The notes beneath the pieces were generated by a model. That model saw nothing but the letters and a program-made list of their open reading frames with translations. It made no database searches and had not been told where the DNA came from. Made by a program: the position numbers and the translations under genes. Below are positions 61,546-64,000 of a stretch of 64,000 nucleotides of DNA, piece by piece; within the stretch, counting starts at the first letter, position 1, and every line of letters begins with the position of its first letter. The stretch is from Cyprinodon diabolis (lineage: Eukaryota; Chordata; Actinopteri; Cyprinodontiformes; Cyprinodontidae): contig CM060076.1 of NCBI GenBank assembly GCA_030533445.1, positions 27,018,603 through 27,082,602 of the forward strand, in the 5' to 3' direction.

Positions 61546-63663
61546 AGCTTATTGTCCACCAGCACTCAGCTTATTGTCCATTTTAGGTGCACCCAATGAC
61601 TGCAGAGTCATCTGCAGATGACAGGACTCGGTATATTCTCGAATATTTTAATGTAAATTAGATTTGCGGTTTTAACTCTCTCTGCTATAAATCGATTGCA
61701 GGTTTTAGATAAATATAAGCATTTTGATTACATTTAGAAAGATATCATATGATATCACATATGGGTTCAATCTTTCATTAAATGCTCGCTTGAAAACTGA
61801 ATGGCTGGTTTTATTATTATTGAATTAAGCAATTTAAAAGAGTTTATATATAAAACTTAAAAGTGTCCTTCTGCTTCATCATCCTAGACAAAATCGTTCT
61901 GATGTCTGCTGAAGACCCATTGGATTGGGGTAATTAGATGTCCAGATTTGTCTGGACATTTTTCACCTCTGTCCTGCGTTTACTTGCTGAGCAACAGTTA
62001 TTTTCACAGAGCTGCACGAGGGTCCGACGTCATACCCAAAATGATTTAAAACAGAACAGGTGAAGGACTTAAATACAAAATATAATGGAAACTATGTTAA
62101 AAGAAAAAAAGACAACCCAGCCAAAGAGTGCAGAATGGCTTTAGAACTGGGTAAGGTCAGTGACAGGAGATGTTTGCTGAAGTTATTTTTCAATTTGATC
62201 CAAGGGGAGTGCGATGATAATCAACACTGTAAAACTGAGTCACGGGAAAAAAAAAAAAAATCACAGCTAAAAAGCATAGTCTGTCCCATGTTGTCCCTCA
62301 TAAGCATCCGTGTTGTTTTAAACATGGGTTTCTTTTCATATTTCTGTTGTACACAATGGCTCTAAATAAATCCATTCTATAGAGAGAATCTGCAAACATT
62401 AGTTTTCAAGTCTTGCCAAATGTTTGTTACGTGTTAAACTCTGTTTAGTGCCATAAATCTTTTAATTAATCCTGGCTCGCTTTCTTTCACTGCTGAATAA
62501 AAATATCCCCTCAGCATGATGCTGCTGACACTATGTTTAGTTTACCATGAAGGTTTAGTTAGTTTTCAACCACCTGGTTTTCAACATACATATAGCCTTT
62601 TTGGTTGATTATGTGACTTTGAAAGGCTAATACTTGCAACAAAATTTATGCTGTTCTTTTATGATAAAGACGGTTGAGTAAAAATGCATCACACACTTAT
62701 TTATTTATAGCATTTTCATTTATACAGTCTGCTTCCACTTCATCTCTTAAAATCCTATATGAAATAGATTTGGTGGTTTGCGAGCACTTAAAGAGATCAT
62801 GAGGTACAGCAGGACTATTTTGTGATGTGCTGTATGGAGCTGAGTTGAACAGCCTAATTTCTTGTTATTTTGTTCTTATCTTATTTTTCTTTCTATAAGT
62901 AATCTAGTTGTGTGCCCTACCTGTTGTCCTTATGTGTAATTACAAAAAGGGTGAATGTTATATATTAAATAGGTAAGAAACATGGACCTGAAGAAGAAAA
63001 GCATTTTTTGTGTGTGAAGCAGTTTGTGTTTTACCTTGATCAATGACGTTTGAGTGTAGATATCCCTGCAAAATGAGATGAAAGTTAAAGCAATGAACTT
63101 TAAATAAGGACGCAATATGGTGCTGGGATTGCTAATAAAGGAGCTAAGATTCAGAGCAGCAAGACAGGCACCTTGGTTTTGAGGATTGTGGACTGTCAAA
63201 CTGTCAGAAAAATGTCATTGTTAAAAAAGAAACTGTCAGACCTTTTCTTTTCTTATCTCCATCTGAAATCGAATGGGTGGAAAATGAGTTATGAAAGTTT
63301 TTTTTTTTAGAAACTTTGGACATTATCTTTTAAAAGAATGTATAGATGGTGTTCTTATTGGATTTAAGAGGAAGAAAAACACAAATTGATGAAATGGCTG
63401 GAAGAGGTGGCAAAACCGGAAAAAAAATAAAATAAAAGGTCAAGGAATGTTGAAGGCGAGCATTATCTCTGCCCATCTTGTCACTCACCCTGTGACAGGA
63501 TGTTCCTCAGTACTCGCTCAATTCATATCCTATTATGTGTTCTTTTTTATCTTTTCAGTCTGTACCGGTGGGAACTGAGCTGACTAACAATAAACCACCA
63601 CATTTATCACCCAAACTAACTTTCTTTTTTAAATTTCTCAACCTGTTCAGGTCTTCTGTCCTA
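61546..63663. other. Non-coding stretch
   Basis: Nothing recognised. The open frame at 62060-62365 is Lys-rich and unsupported. Confidence 0.5.
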
Positions 63664-63916
63664 CACTGCAAGAACAATCTAGACATGAGTAAAAAATGTC
63701 TTAAATCAAGTGTATTTAACCTTAATTTTGTATGCAGGTATGTAAATAAGGCGATTTGCCAATGGAATGACCAGTTTACTCTTAAGATCAGATAATTAGA
63801 TAATATGCACTTGTAATAAGATAATGCAGTTGCTTTTTCTTATTTTGAATGTCAATTGTCTTGTTCTATTGGCAAAGTGTCTCATTTACCTCCTAAATGC
63901 ACTTTTTTGCAGCATA
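63664..63916 (-). mobile_element. Palindromic MITE, copy 2
   Basis: Starts CACTGCAAGAACAATCTAGA and ends TTTTTTGCAGC. Its central segment GATAATTAGATAATATGCAC is the reverse complement of a matching segment in the copy at 40766-41041, so the two lie in opposite orientation. Confidence 0.65.
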
Positions 63917-64000
63917 TGGTTTTCCTGACAGAGCACTTGCTGAATTTGGAAACTCATAAAAAAATGTGAATATTTTAAGGAAAAACCTAACATATGCTGA

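Noticed and set aside
62060..62365. 101-codon Lys-rich frame
   Set aside because: AT-rich sequence with A-runs explains the composition, and no borders or family match were seen.

Overview
The window is AT-rich vertebrate DNA, most likely from a teleost fish. The evidence is the repeat content: a Tc1 transposon with long IR/DR-type ends, a Tf1/sushi-like Ty3/Gypsy retrotransposon, Rex1/L2-like LINE tails, several hAT-type non-autonomous elements, tRNA-headed SINE-like repeats of a kind common in teleosts, and very long AT microsatellites. It is not bacterial: there are no operons, no dense ORFs and no rRNA or tRNA gene. Species cannot be named from this text.

Only one host coding segment is supported, a probable first coding exon at 48759-49064 on the plus strand (91 codons, splice signals on both sides, protein not recognised). 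The rest reads as intron or intergenic DNA. A few stretches (7780-8060, 11520-11790, 48150-48560 and weakly 28080-28260) look like conserved non-coding regulatory elements, but only alignment could prove this.

Mobile DNA by position. A TTAA-type MITE has copies at 9107-9426 (minus), 24071-24422 (plus) and 39179-39262 (fragment). A 5,267-bp Ty3/Gypsy element (12689-17955) has two 710-bp LTRs about 98 percent identical, a GTCAG target duplication, an intact gag and a broken pol, and sits inside an older repeat. LINE tails lie at 20037-20205 and 60840-61545. hAT-type elements lie at 22805-23892, 25997-26432, 46392-47485 and 57130-57487, three of them with clear 8-bp duplications and the first with a decayed one. 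Solo LTRs lie at 37781-38659 and 41464-41976, both with 5-bp duplications. Palindromic MITEs lie at 40766-41041 and 63664-63916. A complete Tc1 element with an uninterrupted transposase and identical 202-bp ends lies at 54904-56515.

The strongest mechanistic observation is in the Gypsy element. The predicted first 11 nt of its transcript are exactly complementary to 11 nt just inside the 5' LTR, the arrangement used for self-primed reverse transcription in the Tf1/sushi group. I see no previously undescribed defence, biosynthetic or signalling system.
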